From: Impatiens glandulifera
Taxonomy: Eukaryota; Streptophyta; Magnoliopsida; Ericales; Balsaminaceae
Direction: 5' to 3'
NCBI RefSeq assembly: GCF_907164915.1
Contig: NC_061862.1
Coordinates: forward strand, 33,171,522 to 33,235,521
DNA length: 64,000 nucleotides
Of the stretch, positions 13,241 through 24,021 are shown one piece after another; the stretch's first letter is position 1; each line of letters starts with the position of its first letter. A program made the translations under genes and the position numbers. Below the pieces are notes generated by a model that searched no databases, had not been told where the DNA came from, and saw nothing but the letters and a program-made list of their open reading frames with translations.

Positions 13241-13520
13241 TTGTTTGATGGCTTGTTTGTAATTCAATTTTTTGTTGTTTTTTTGTTCTTTAATTCACTT
13301 GTTTAAAACTCAGTTGGTGTTTTCAATAAAGCTAAAGTCTGTCTATCTTTATTTCTTGAAACTCATTATAAATAAAGGAATATTCAAATAGTTCTTGTTT
13401 GTTGGCTTGTTTGTAATTTAATTGTTTGTTGTCTTATTTGTTCTATAATTCACTTGTTTGAAACTCGGTTGGTGTTTTTAATAAAGCTAGAGTCTGTCTA
13501 TCTTTATTTCTTGAAACTCG
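13210..13520 (+). repeat. Tandemly duplicated LINE 3' UTR (~155 bp x 2)
   Basis: The block 'attcaaatagttcttgtttg … ttggtgttttcaataaagct … tttatttcttgaaactca' occurs at about 13210-13364 and again at about 13366-13520 with roughly 90% identity. Each copy has its own AATAAA (gtgttttcAATAAAgct and gtttttAATAAAgct), so the LINE carries two potential polyadenylation signals. Confidence 0.8.
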
Positions 13521-13580
13521 TTTCTCTCTTTTTACGGTTTTTTAATGAAATTGCACTAAGCCGTTTTCCAAAAAAAAAAT

Positions 13581-16545
13581 ATGATGTTGAGTCATATGAA
13601 GAACCCAGATAAACGAATCTTAGAGACAAACAAACTAAAGGGATAGATATCCAATATTCTAAGACAAAACAAAAAATGTTGGCAAAAATGTGATGGGAAT
13701 AAACAGAAGTTTCTCTTTTACTATTTAGTGATACTAATGACATAGAAGGTTTTAGAAAATTGAACAATGGGAGTGATTAGAAAGAGGGAAAAAGTGGAAT
13801 GTATTATGAACTATTGATAGAGGAAGGGATAGAAGAATAAGAAAAATGTCTGAAAGTTTTTATTTTTGGGACGTTTTGTTTCCGAAACTTCCAAAAAAAA
13901 ATCTATTTTTGGGAGAAAACGTATTGAAAATAGAAACTTTATGGACAAAAACGTCCTGAAAGTTTCATTTTCAGAAGAAAACATCCCAAAATTTTCATTT
14001 TCAGATGCTTAAAACTAAGCGCAAAATAAATCCACAGCCTTTCTACGAGCATTTGGAGATGTATTTGTTCATGGAACTTGAAAGTAAGCAGCAAAGAAGA
14101 AGATAATAGGCATTGGGTTCTTTTTGATTTATGAAATGAATAAAACAACGTTGCATAAAACTAGTTTTATGTAACCATTGGAGCTCTCCTATACCAATGA
14201 CTATTGTGGTCGTGGAAGAAGCATGAAAACTCATGCTCATTAGAGAAAACGTGCTTTGATACCATTAGAGAAAATGTCCCGAATATGTATCGATATCGAG
14301 ACTGAAATGAAGAGAAATATGTTTAGAAACAAATAATAGAAACGAAAGGAGACTTAAAGATTACCATTTTGACGATGTGTCTGAAGATGAAGGAGAAGAA
14401 AGAAAACGCATAAGTCGCACAAATTGATAATAAGAAATCGTCAAATCGCCGAAGAAAATAAAGTGATAGAAGAGAATGAAAGTGGCGGAGAAATAAATAG
14501 GTAAATAAAGGAAAAATAAAAGAAAAATTATATTATTATTTTTTAAAATTACGACGTGGAAAAAAGTGACAAGCCATGTAAGATTTATCACTTTGCTTAG
14601 CTGCCCTTCTCGTTGTCCACATCATTTTTCATATAATAAATAATGCAGTAAAAATGAAGTTGTCATGACATGAGTGATGGGACAGTAGAAGAAGAGATCT
14701 AATGCAACAATGCGTCTCCATTAAGGCGTGGCGTGGCGTGGCGTGGCGTGGCGTGGCGTGGCGTGGTCTAAATTTTGAACTGGATAACAGAAACTACTAT
14801 ATTTTTATTGTATTTTATTTTTATGCCTACAAATTAAACATTGAGTTCAAAGTAAAACTTGTTTATTTATTTAACAATTTTCTTAATTGTTAATAAGAAT
14901 TTATTTTATAAAAAGAATAAAAATATTCTATAAAACGAATTAAAGAAAATACTTTTATTTATTTATAAAAGAATTAACTCATATAATTTTTTAAAATTAT
15001 TTATAAGATAATATATTCTTAAAATAATTTTATTTTAATTAAATGATTTTATTATAAACAAAATTATTATTATTTGTTTTGTTTATAATCTAATTTAAAC
15101 AAAAGTTAAATTATAATAATTTATTTTGTTTTAAGAAGAAGAAGCCTTTTGTTTTTAATTTAATTGGGCCGGTAGGAAAGCCCCATGTGCATAATAACAA
15201 GTTATTAAATCAGGCCCACATCTTGGTATTATTATTTATTTTTGTTCTAAGCCTAATTTAAAATAGAACTCAAACTGAATAATGACGGTCCGGAAGCCTA
15301 ATATCCAAATTATTGTTAATAATTTTATAGCTTATTTTACTTATTTGAAATTTGACCCAATCAATCACAAGTATATAACCCAAATCATCTTTCAATCAAA
15401 CTAGTATACAAACTAGTTATTTCGATTGAGACGAACCAATATAAAAAAAAAAAAAAAAAAGAAAAAAAAGAAGAATACATAAACTAAATTAACATTACAT
15501 AGATATCATCTTAATCGTTACAAAGTCTTCAAATGAGAGAAAACAATACACAAAATCACACTCTTAAAAAACAAGTAAAAACTTAATCTCTCAAATTAGA
15601 ATGAAAGAACATAATTAAGTTGATTCAGGCCGTTATAGTTGAGTATGATCGTAGGCATATCAATAAACTGAACCGAAACACAACAATTATAGTAGTCATA
15701 GCCTCCGTCCCTTGGTAGTTCATGCTACTTCTGCACAACAAAAACACAAATTCCTACTTAGTTAATAAACTCATATCTCTTTCCCACCATATTTGTCAAT
15801 TGTTAGTGAGTAATTTGTTCAATCAGAATGTGTGAATATTATATCTAACTTACTTATATTTATAGTGAAAGCTTTAGGTCTTGTTTGATTCTTCTCTTGC
15901 CCTTTTCAAAATATTAGCGACAAATAAATATGCTAGGTCTACCCCCACAAATTAAATGGGTACAAAAATAAAACTGTGTTAGTCCAAAATAATAAATAAT
16001 TATTATATATACACATTTGATGCATGTAGAAATTTGTCAAATCAGTTCACCAATATCTATTTTCAGCTTTCATCTTTAAATGTGTGGTCATCCGTACCGT
16101 CTCAATCCTATAATAATATCTTGCCTCATCATATTATTCATTCTAATTAACAATTATTTTGTTAAATTATTACTAGCTAATTACTATTATTATTAATATA
16201 TATTTTAACACTATCATACAAATAACTTGAAATAATTTCAATACATAAAAATTAAATAGGTTAAAAATAAGATTTTTTTGTAAATTTATTTTTTTGGTCC
16301 GTTTAGAAAATAAAATAAATAATAATAATAATATCACATGTTAAACGGGTTGGCATAAAGATCTATTAAAATAATCCAATGGAGTTTATTTTAGTTTGAT
16401 TGAATAGAAATCAAATCTAATTGCACCTTAAAAGCCCAATCCATTATTTATAATTTTATTATTTATTTGTACAGATCAAAATAAATAAATTAAGAAAGTT
16501 TGTGCTTTGTGCAAAACATAGATTCATTACAAAAAAAATCTAATT
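13581..16545. other. AT-rich sequence between LINE and LTR element, no gene seen
   Basis: No convincing gene. It contains a (GCGTG)8 run at 14726-14765 and an A-run at 15446-15463. At ~14252-14263 'gctttgatacca' is the complement of a Met-tRNA-type primer-binding site, but there is no LTR or gag beside it. Confidence 0.55.
14726..14765. repeat. (GCGTG)8 pentanucleotide microsatellite
   Basis: Eight perfect copies of GCGTG, GC-rich and conspicuous within an AT-rich tract. The frame crossing it translates to repeated WRGVA and is not a gene. Confidence 0.97.
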
Positions 16546-18154
16546 GGTTAGGATTCATTTCAACAATAAGAGGGGTTGAATATTGTTGAGTTAATCTTGA
16601 CTTTCAATATAATTTTAATCCCGTTAGAGATTAAAATCTGTTTTTATTTTTCGACAAATCGTAGAAAGCTTTTGAACGGTTTCAAGTGCGGAAAATGCTT
16701 GTTAGATTTGAAGCGACAGATGGAAGACTGAATGATGTAGTAAAGAAATAACACAAGAGTTTTATGGATGTTCGGAGATAAACTCCTACGTCACCCCTTC
16801 TTCTGTTTCCAGAAAGATTCCATTAGAAAGATTTGGTTTGTATAGCGTCTAAACAAACCCAATCAAAACTTAAGACTTAACAATTGTCTCTTCTGAACTC
16901 ATAGATATCACTCACTGTTGAACAGACAACGTTCTGTTCAACTTATAACACAGATAATACTCTCATGTAATACAGTAAATTATTTTTTTGCTTATACAAT
17001 GTATGCTTAACATTAAAGATAGAGTAAGCAAGAGAATCAAGATTGTGAGTTCAGAGATTTAGAATTGCAGAAGTCGGTGCAAACTACTCTACTGTTGTAC
17101 TTTGTAGTTCTTTTATATTGAAGCGTAGCAACGATCGAATCTGATTCTTAGATAGGTGAATTGACCTGGAGGATTCGCCGTATCGAGAGTCCAGATATTT
17201 AGGGTTCGTGAATTGATCGAGAGGATTCACCGTACCGAGAGTCCAGATATTCAGGGATCGTGAATTGACCGAGAGGATTCACCATTGTACTTTTCTGCTC
17301 TTTTATATAGAAATGTAGCAGCGGTCGAATCTGATACATGACAACTTTCTGATGGTTGTACGTGGTAGTTGTACATTTTGGCGTCATAAGATGATGAGTT
17401 AGTCTGCTGAAAGAGAGTGCTGCTAATAAAAAAAGTGTATTTTCATACGGTTGTTAGCGTTAAGCTACTGCTAGCGCTTTCTTCAGATTGCTGCTGAAGC
17501 AAGGCTGCTGCTAGCGCTTCTTCAAACTGTTGTTGAAGTAAGTCTGCTGCTAGCGCTTCTTTGGACTGTTGTTGAAGCACGGTTATTGCCAGCGCTTCTT
17601 CAGACTGCTGCTGAAGAAAGTCTGATGCCAGCGTGCTGAAGACAACTCTGTTGTTGGCAACCCTGCTTCTAGCGTGCTGAAGACAACTCAACTGTTGGCA
17701 ACCCTACTGCCAATGCCTCTTCAGACTACTGCTGAAGCAAGGCTACTACTAGTGCTTTTTCAGACTGTTTCTGAAGCAAGGCTGCTGCTAGAGCTTCTTT
17801 AGACTGTTGCTGAAACAAGTTTGCTGCTAGTGCTTCTTCAAACTTGCTATTAAAGCAAGCCTACTGCCAGCGTGCTGAAGAAAAATCTGTTGTTGGCAAC
17901 CCTACTATCAATGCCTCTTCAGCTCTGTTGACGTCAGCTTTGCTGCTCGCACCTCTTCAGCTTTTACCTGCGCATTAAACATTTGTATAACTTAGTTTTA
18001 TTTAATTATCAATGCATCATCAAAACTACGCCGTATTAATATTTATTATCCTAAGTTCATTTTAATCCATTAATGCGTTTTTCTTAATTCAATTTAATTA
18101 ATTTATTCCTTATTAATTAATTTCCCCCTTTTCTTTCTTTAATTTAACCTAACA
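16546..18154 (-). mobile_element. 3' LTR of outer LTR retroelement, copy 1 (~1.6 kb)
   Basis: Read on the minus strand it starts TGTTAGG (complement of cctaaca at 18148-18154), directly after a G-rich polypurine tract. It ends near 16546 with …CCTAAcCA, one base off the expected CCTAACA that arm 2 keeps at 39517. It contains two TATA-like boxes (complements at ~17111-17118 and ~17303-17311), a ~52-bp triplicated motif at ~17160-17285 and a 39-bp minisatellite. A ~45-bp stretch around 16750-16800 ('tatggatgttcggagataaa') is almost identical to part of the copia LTR inside this block, so the two are related. No matching 5' LTR is present. Confidence 0.75.
17455..17960 (-). repeat. 39-bp minisatellite within the outer LTR
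   Basis: On the minus strand it reads as repeated LQQQSEEALAAxL (13 codons, 39 bp), interrupted by a second shared block around 'gaagacaactctgttgttgg' (about 17638-17700 and 17876-17900). It lies inside the LTR, so the frame at 17443-17691 is a repeat translation. The copy in arm 2 lost this region. Confidence 0.75.
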
Positions 18155-18168
18155 ATTCCCCCCATTTT
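18155..18168 (-). promoter_or_regulatory. Polypurine tract of outer element copy 1
   Basis: On the minus strand 'aaaatggggggaatt' sits directly before the LTR start TGTTAGG. This is the position and composition of the plus-strand DNA primer in LTR retrotransposons, and it fixes the orientation as minus and the LTR as the 3' LTR. Confidence 0.8.
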
Positions 18169-18239
18169 TTATGGTGTTAAAACTAAGTCGTAAGATTAGG
18201 AAATCAAAGGTAAATTATATATTTACATAAATACTCAAA

Positions 18240-21200
18240 ATCTTAGAGTAAAAATATCCCCTTTTGATTTCTTTCGAGTTCTCTCCCAGTTGACTCACAT
18301 CCACCTTCCTCCACGTCTTGGCTTCCCCTGCCTGATCTTTCACCTCGACTGCTTTCCCCCTTTTTAACAGCATCAGCATATTCAATTCGTTTGTCTGATG
18401 CATCCTTAAGGTAGTTTGTTATTTCGGCAATTTGCATGCTGATAATATCAAACTTCGCGAAGAGATCAACGTGTCGGTCGCAATTGGTTTTCAGCATAAT
18501 GGATTTCAGCCGAGTCATGAACTCCTTGATGATGGTTACCTCAATAGAATTCTTCGAAACTTGGATTGCGCCGAAGCTACCGAGGCCAAAGCTTTTGAGG
18601 TAGCCGCCAACTGCTCCTTCAAGAATTCCAACTCGTCAATGATGGCTGGAACATTCTGTTGTAGGGGAGCAATGACGTCTTGCATGAGACTTCGAAAGTC
18701 CACCATTCCTCGAGATGACTCCTCTGAAGAGTGATGAGCCGACTGTTCCATTTGGGAATGGGTAGGTAGCATCTAAAGAGGTGAGATATGAGTGCTTTCC
18801 TGGATCGCAGACGACACTAGATCTTTAGAATAAGAAGATGCCAGAGAAGTAGGCACCTTTATTAGCGCTTGAGAAAGATCTTCGACCCCTTAAATGTCTG
18901 CACATATATCTTTAATAATTCCATATGGTTCTAAGTAGTAACTGGAGGCATATGGGAGGGACTACTTCTCAGAAGGAAAAGTTTTTTTCTCAAAAGAAAT
19001 AGAATGTTTCTCAGATGTAGAAGGGTGCTTCTCAGATGCCGGACTGATTTCTGGCTCACAATCTGAAGATATCTACACAGTATCCTGAGAAAGATCCTTC
19101 TTAGGAGCAGGGGAGGAATGTTGTTCAGTCGCTTCAGATCGCTCCTTCTATGAAGTAGAGGATGAAAGCTTTTCAGGAGAAGAGGAGGGTTCCTTCTCAT
19201 GAACAAGGGAGGAGTTGTGTTCAGTAGCTTCTGAGATCTCCTTCTCAGAAGCATGAGAGGAGTTCTGCTCAAAAGCATGAGAAGATGACTCCTCAGTAGC
19301 TGCAGATGGCTCCTTCTCATGAGCAGGAGATGGATGTTGCTCAGCAGCTTGGGATACCTACTGCTCAGCAACAGAGGGAAGCTGTTTTTGCACAACAGCT
19401 TGGAGAGGTAGCTGCTCTGTAATTTGGATAGGCAGATACTTTACTAAAGGGAGGAACTATTGTTCTTCCACCATGGAGAGTTGTTGTACAACAACAGACG
19501 ATCACAGCTTCTCAATGAAGAATAGTTTCTCTTCGACATCTAGACTATTCAGCACTGTCCAAGACTTCCCCCTTTGTTGCTCAGCATTACTAGAGGATTC
19601 TGTGCCCTGTATGAAATATAAGGCAATCGAGCTGAAAGAGTCCAGGATCTGCTGCAATCTGATATTGACCCTGGCATCCAGCCATGTCGTTCTCTCTAAA
19701 TGGTCGTAGTTGGTCTGCCTTTAGCGGAGGATCGTGTGCCTCCCTCTAGCGACGGTCGCAACAATCTCTCTCCTCTTGAGAGATTCTTGAACGTTCATAG
19801 TGCAAGCCCAAGTCATGACTGATTTCTCTAGACAAATCAGCGCCTTGAACTGCAGACTCAGATTGATACCATGGAGGAACTAATGGAATCTTTTGTGGAG
19901 CCTTATGTTGCTCCATTTGTCAAAGATTCAGAGCCTCTCTAAAGTAGTCGTCTCAACCTCCTCCAGGATGAGATCAATGGTTTGCTTCACAATGGATAGA
20001 GGCTCGGGGACAAAAATCACAAGGTCTTTCCCTTTTCCTGTAACTTCAGCAGGCTGAGCAGTAGGGACAGATTCACTTAATGCTATTCCTCTAGCAGCTT
20101 GAGCCTTTGTTTTGATTGCCTCTAGAAAATGGATGATAAAGGAACAACAACTTTTGGAGTTGCTCCTTCTAGTTGTGTTGCAGCAGGGTTAATAGTTGTA
20201 TAAACAACTGAGGTTTCAGCAACCTGACCAACAGGCACACCACGTAGCTCTGCAGTAGGGATGATATCAATGTCGCCCATATGTTTTTCAACAACCTAAC
20301 CAACATGAACACTACCTAGCTCTGCAGTAGGGATGACATCAATGTTTCCCACATGTTTTTCAACAATAATACCAACTGACACAACATTTGGTGTTTCAAC
20401 TAATTCCACAACAGGAACTACATCAGGCACTACGGCTAGAACAGATTCAAAGGCTACATTAAGAGTTACCTCTACAACATGAGTTTCCTCCAATCTTGCA
20501 TTTTTTGTCTTGGAGGAAACCTCATCAGTCTCTCTAGTAGAGACATGTTTCTTACTGTTGGAGCTCGTAGTCGATTCCTCAATCCTCAACTTCCTTCTCT
20601 TCGGTGGGGTTGAACGTCGAGAGATGGAAGAACGTTTGGACAAGGTAGTCGACTGTCTACTCGACTACTGAACGGAGGATCCAAGGCTGATGTCCTTGAT
20701 CCCTTTCACCCTGGAATAGTAGTTAAAACATTTCTACTATTCATAATTCTTTTAGGATGAATATTTGCTCCATTTCTAAGGTTGACCTGAAAAAGCTCCA
20801 ACATCCTGTTGATCTGAATAGATAAACCAACGCTCTACTTCTTCAGCATCGTCACCATCATCACAAGGGTATTGAACATAATGGATGACTAGTTGATAAC
20901 CAATCCCTTGGTTATGGCCACCATTATTTTAAATCGTTCCTAAGTGTTGGCATCAAACGACCCCACCTTTGCCTAAAGTGATTTAGAGACAATGTCATTT
21001 AGAAGACAGAACTCCGGCTTCAGGAACTTCTTCTTCCCATGAGTATCAACATGGAAAGAGACATCAGAGAAGGCTCTTTGCATTCCCTCGATAGATTCGG
21101 TTGGAATAAGGTCGAACTTCGTTAGCCCTTCCGTCGAAAGCTCGAAATATTGGGCGAAAATCTCTTCTAAAATAGACATCACTACTCCTATCACCGTTTC

Positions 21201-21401
21201 CTAAACAGCGTCTCCGACTAACCTCACCGACGCAAAGAACTCCTAAACCTTCGGTTCGTGAATGTTGAACAGACCCTCGAGAAACTTCCTCAGGACGAAA
21301 GCTTTTATGGTTTTGAACATTTCTACTATCGCTAGCATCCCTAAAGTGTAGACGGATTCAAAATCCACATGCATTGTGTTTTGAGAAAAAGAAACCACCA
21401 T
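18240..21401 (-). pseudogene. Accessory ORF of outer retroelement, copy 1 (decayed)
   Basis: Translation begins at ATG 21401-21399 (MVVSFSQNTMHVDFESVY) and follows the accessory-domain pattern seen three times in the copia element: VDF, F-x-GLF, HEPxVxxFFASVRL, ILEEIFAQYFEL, KKKFLKPEFCLLNDIVSKSL. In-frame stops at 21245-21243 and 21203-21201 and later shifts disable it. Downstream are a basic Ser/Arg-rich stretch (20643-20550, MSKRSSISRRSTPPKRRKLR), a long Ser/Glu/His-rich repetitive region, and a C-terminal helical part ending in a Gly/Arg/Ser-rich tail (18518-18243, ADAVKKGESSRGERSGRG). The tail stops about 75 bp before the polypurine tract. The domain resembles what I recall as Pfam's 'putative plant transposon protein' family; its biochemical role is unknown. 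Confidence 0.75.
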
Positions 21402-21539
21402 TTCAGAAAGTTAGGGTTTAGATGAAGAAGAAGATTTTAGGGTTTCAAATCATAGAGATATGCAAGAGATTTCTAGAGATATGAAAGATATTTAGGATTC
21501 TGAAAACACAAAGAGAATATGAGACTTCTTAGGCGTGTT

Positions 21540-22040
21540 GGGTACTCTTTTATAGAGCATAACCAACATGTGTCATTAAATAAATAAAAGACATTATTTA
21601 ATTTACTATGTGTGTAGCTCACATTTTAGAACATGACAAACACGTTTCTTCATGTTATTTTAAAATAAATGGAGGGAAATATTTATTTTTAAAATGTGAC
21701 CATTCACTATCTGAAGGGGAATAAAAAGATGACGTATTAAAAAGATTAAAGATAGTTGTTGTTAGGACTGGTGCTAATAATAGAGACAGGGTTTGACTAT
21801 CGTTGACAATTTAACCGACGTGTGCCATTAAATAAAATAAAAGACATTATTTTATTAAGTATGAGTCTGGTATTTAATTAACTATGCGTATAGGTCACAT
21901 TTTAAAACATGACAAACATGTGTCTTCATGTTATTTTAAAAATAAATGGAAGGAAATATTTATTTTTAAAATGTGACCAATCACTGTCCAAAAAGGAATT
22001 TAAACGACAGCGTATTAATAAAATTAAGACAGTTGTTCCA
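21540..22040. repeat. Direct duplication of the accessory-ORF upstream region
   Basis: About 21545-21760 ('aaccaacatgtgtcattaaa … attcactatctgaa') is repeated in the same orientation at about 21807-22035, with ~85% identity by eye. The second copy lies mostly in the spacer between the inverted arms. Confidence 0.7.
21548..21554 (-). promoter_or_regulatory. TATA box upstream of copy 1 accessory ORF
   Basis: CTCTATAAAAGAGTACCC on the minus strand lies ~147 nt upstream of the ATG at 21401. The identical box precedes the copy 2 ORF (22421-22427). Confidence 0.6.
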
Positions 22041-22420
22041 CTTGGCTTATGATGAGTCGTCTAATGCTCACTCGGACAGTCGACTAACCGCACTGTCCGC
22101 TTACCTTGTATTTTAGTGTAATATTACTACTTTGTTGAAGGCGTGTTGTTCCACATGCGGTTAAATTGTCAACGATAGTCAAACCCCGTCTCTATTATTA
22201 GCACCAGTCCTAACAACAACTATCTTTATTCTTTTTAATACGTTGTCTTTTTATTCCCCTTCAGATAGTGAACGGTCACATTTTAAAAATAAATATTTCC
22301 CTCTATTTATTTTAAAATAACATGAAGACACGTGTTTGTCATGTTCTAAAATGTGAGCTACACACATAGTAAATTAAATAATGTCTTTTATTTATTTAAT
22401 GACACATGTCGGTTATGCTC

Positions 22421-22427
22421 TATAAAA
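22421..22427 (+). promoter_or_regulatory. TATA box upstream of copy 2 accessory ORF
   Basis: 'gctctataaaagagtaccc' lies 147 nt before ATG 22574. An 'atttaatgac' motif sits ~20 bp upstream of it. Confidence 0.6.
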
Positions 22428-22597
22428 GAGTACCCAACACGCCTAAGATGTCTCATATTCTCTTTGTGTTTTCAGAATCCTAAATATCTTTCATATCTCT
22501 AGAAATCTCTTGCATATCTCTGTGATTTGAAACCCTAAAATCTTCTTCTTCATCTAAACCCTAACTTTCTGATATGGTAGTTTCTTTTTCTCAAAAC

Positions 22598-22602
22598 AAA
22601 AC
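22598..22602. repeat. Target-site duplication (left) of the copia element
   Basis: AAAAC directly before TGTTAGG; the partner is at 36173-36177. Confidence 0.92.
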
Positions 22603-23703
22603 TGTTAGGATCTAGGTCGCCGCTGGTGGATCGGGGGTTGGACCGGTTAGCGGTTCTCACTCGTATGGTGGTAGTTAATCCGGTTAGAGATTAACACCGG
22701 GGTTTCAATACTACACAACCTGTCACAAACCCTTGAACTAGGTTCAAGCGCGGAAGAGGTTTGCTTTCAGGTTGAAGCAGTACGCTTGTATGATAGGCAC
22801 GGTCGGTTTCGGATGATGGAGATTTGGAAATGGTGGGTCGGTTTCGGTAATCTGGATATTCGGTATGGTTAGTATGAAGTCGGTTTGGAGCGGTATGGTT
22901 AAGTCAGTCGGTTATATAATGAAGTCGGCAGAAAGTAAATAACACAACAGATTTTATGGATGTTCGGAGATAAAACTCCTACGTCACCCCTTCCTCTCGA
23001 AACCGCGAGAAGGATATTCACTAAGGAATACAAGTACAAGCCGATCGAGACTTATTTCCTGCTCGATAACACTCTTACAATTTACACCGAAATTGTAAAA
23101 CACACTTTAACTTTTAACACTTAGGCTTTCTAAAACAGCACACTCTTATCACTTGTAGTAAATGCTCTTAGCGCTCGTTATCCCAATGTATGTCCCCCAT
23201 TTACTCTTCTGCAACTGCCTCCTTTTATAGGTGAAATATGCCAACGGTCATATTTCACTACCTGGAATCTGATTGGCTGATCAGAGGTGCAGTGATTCAG
23301 TGTCTCAGAGGTTCAGACCTGCGGTCGTTTCCTCAGACCTGGCGGTCAACCTCAGACCTGGCGGTCTGTTCATTTGGTGTGTAGGACAAGCCTGCCGGGT
23401 TTGTCTTTTACTTAATATAGGCACTGTCTGTTTGGACAGTTGTCTATACTTTGAAGATTTCCTTTCTGGCTTATCCCGAAGTAGAAGGATCCGGTAGTAC
23501 TGTTTTCTGCAGCCTACAGTCTTTCCTCAGACTTGCATGGATATGGAAGTATTCAGTCTGTTCCTTTGGTATCATTCTCAACAGATACCCGAAATCATGG
23601 AAGTTTGCAACCGTAGGTCTGTTCATCCGGTCCGGTTCCTTGTTTCTGCATGGAAAGTTTATTTAAGTTAGGTTTATTTGAACCGGTCTGAATTTATCTA
23701 ACA
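22603..23703 (-). repeat. 3' LTR of the copia element (1,101 bp)
   Basis: Identical in order to the 5' LTR, except that ~215 bp (35875-36090 in the 5' LTR) are replaced by a 26-bp stretch around 23596-23621 ('catggaagtttgcaaccgta'). Nearly the same 26 bp occur just inside the element at 23744-23769. TATA-like CTATAAAAGG is the complement of 23221-23230. Confidence 0.92.
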
Positions 23704-23720
23704 ATTTCTCCCTTTTTGAT
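23704..23720 (-). promoter_or_regulatory. Polypurine tract next to the 3' LTR, duplicated at 23863-23879
   Basis: On the minus strand 'tcaaaaagggagaaatt' immediately precedes the LTR start TGTTAGATAAA. The terminal LTR bases, the tract and ~27 further bp recur 159 bp deeper in the element (23852-23901). There are therefore two polypurine tracts, only the outer one adjoining a real LTR. Confidence 0.85.
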
Positions 23721-24021
23721 TATTTTATTTAAAATTATCAAAATCATGTAAGTTTGCAACCGTAGGCCGGTTGTTTTGTTTGGCCGGATTTTTGACTTGG
23801 GAGAATTTTTCGAAAAATTTTGAGAGAAAAGTTTTGGAAGAGTCTTTATCTTTTATCTAACAATTTCTCCCTTTTTGATTATTTTATTTAAAATTATCAA
23901 AACTAAGTAGAAATGCAAAATAAGGCCGGATTCAAAAATAACTTTATATATATTTATAGATGACCGGAAAAGACAAAACATATAGAAATACTAAGGCCAA
24001 TAAGAAAAAGAAGGATAGTCC

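Larger units (their letters stand above)
7930..13580 (+). mobile_element. Decayed, nearly full-length L1-type LINE retrotransposon
   Basis: On the plus strand the L1 domains occur in canonical order: an ORF1-like region with a DUF4283-type segment (8736-8990), a CCHC knuckle (~9250), an endonuclease start (9757), reverse transcriptase (about 10796-11830) with the FADD motif, and a zinc-binding RVT region (~12850-12985). The 3' end near 13540-13580 closes with an A-run and resembles the end of the LINE at 6433-7632. Many stops and frameshifts make it inactive. The 5' limit is uncertain; an ATG at 7931 opens a 60-residue frame that may be the original ORF1 start. I could not identify a flanking duplication. 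Confidence 0.85.

Noticed and set aside
14245..14265. Met-tRNA primer-binding-like sequence 'gctttgatacca' (minus strand) as evidence for another LTR element
   Set aside because: No LTR, polypurine tract or gag/pol homology could be found on either side.
17443..17691. 82-aa Gln/Ser/Ala-rich ORF
   Set aside because: Lies inside the LTR and is a translation of the 39-bp minisatellite.
18931..19395. 154-aa Leu/Arg-rich ORF (and its counterpart at 38082-38333)
   Set aside because: Alternative frame of the Ser/Glu/His-rich repetitive part of the accessory pseudogene; appears in both copies only because the underlying repeat is shared.
23273..23666. Short ORFs in the copia LTR (repeated at 35552-35927)
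   Set aside because: Present in both LTRs by duplication; antisense to the element and without motifs.
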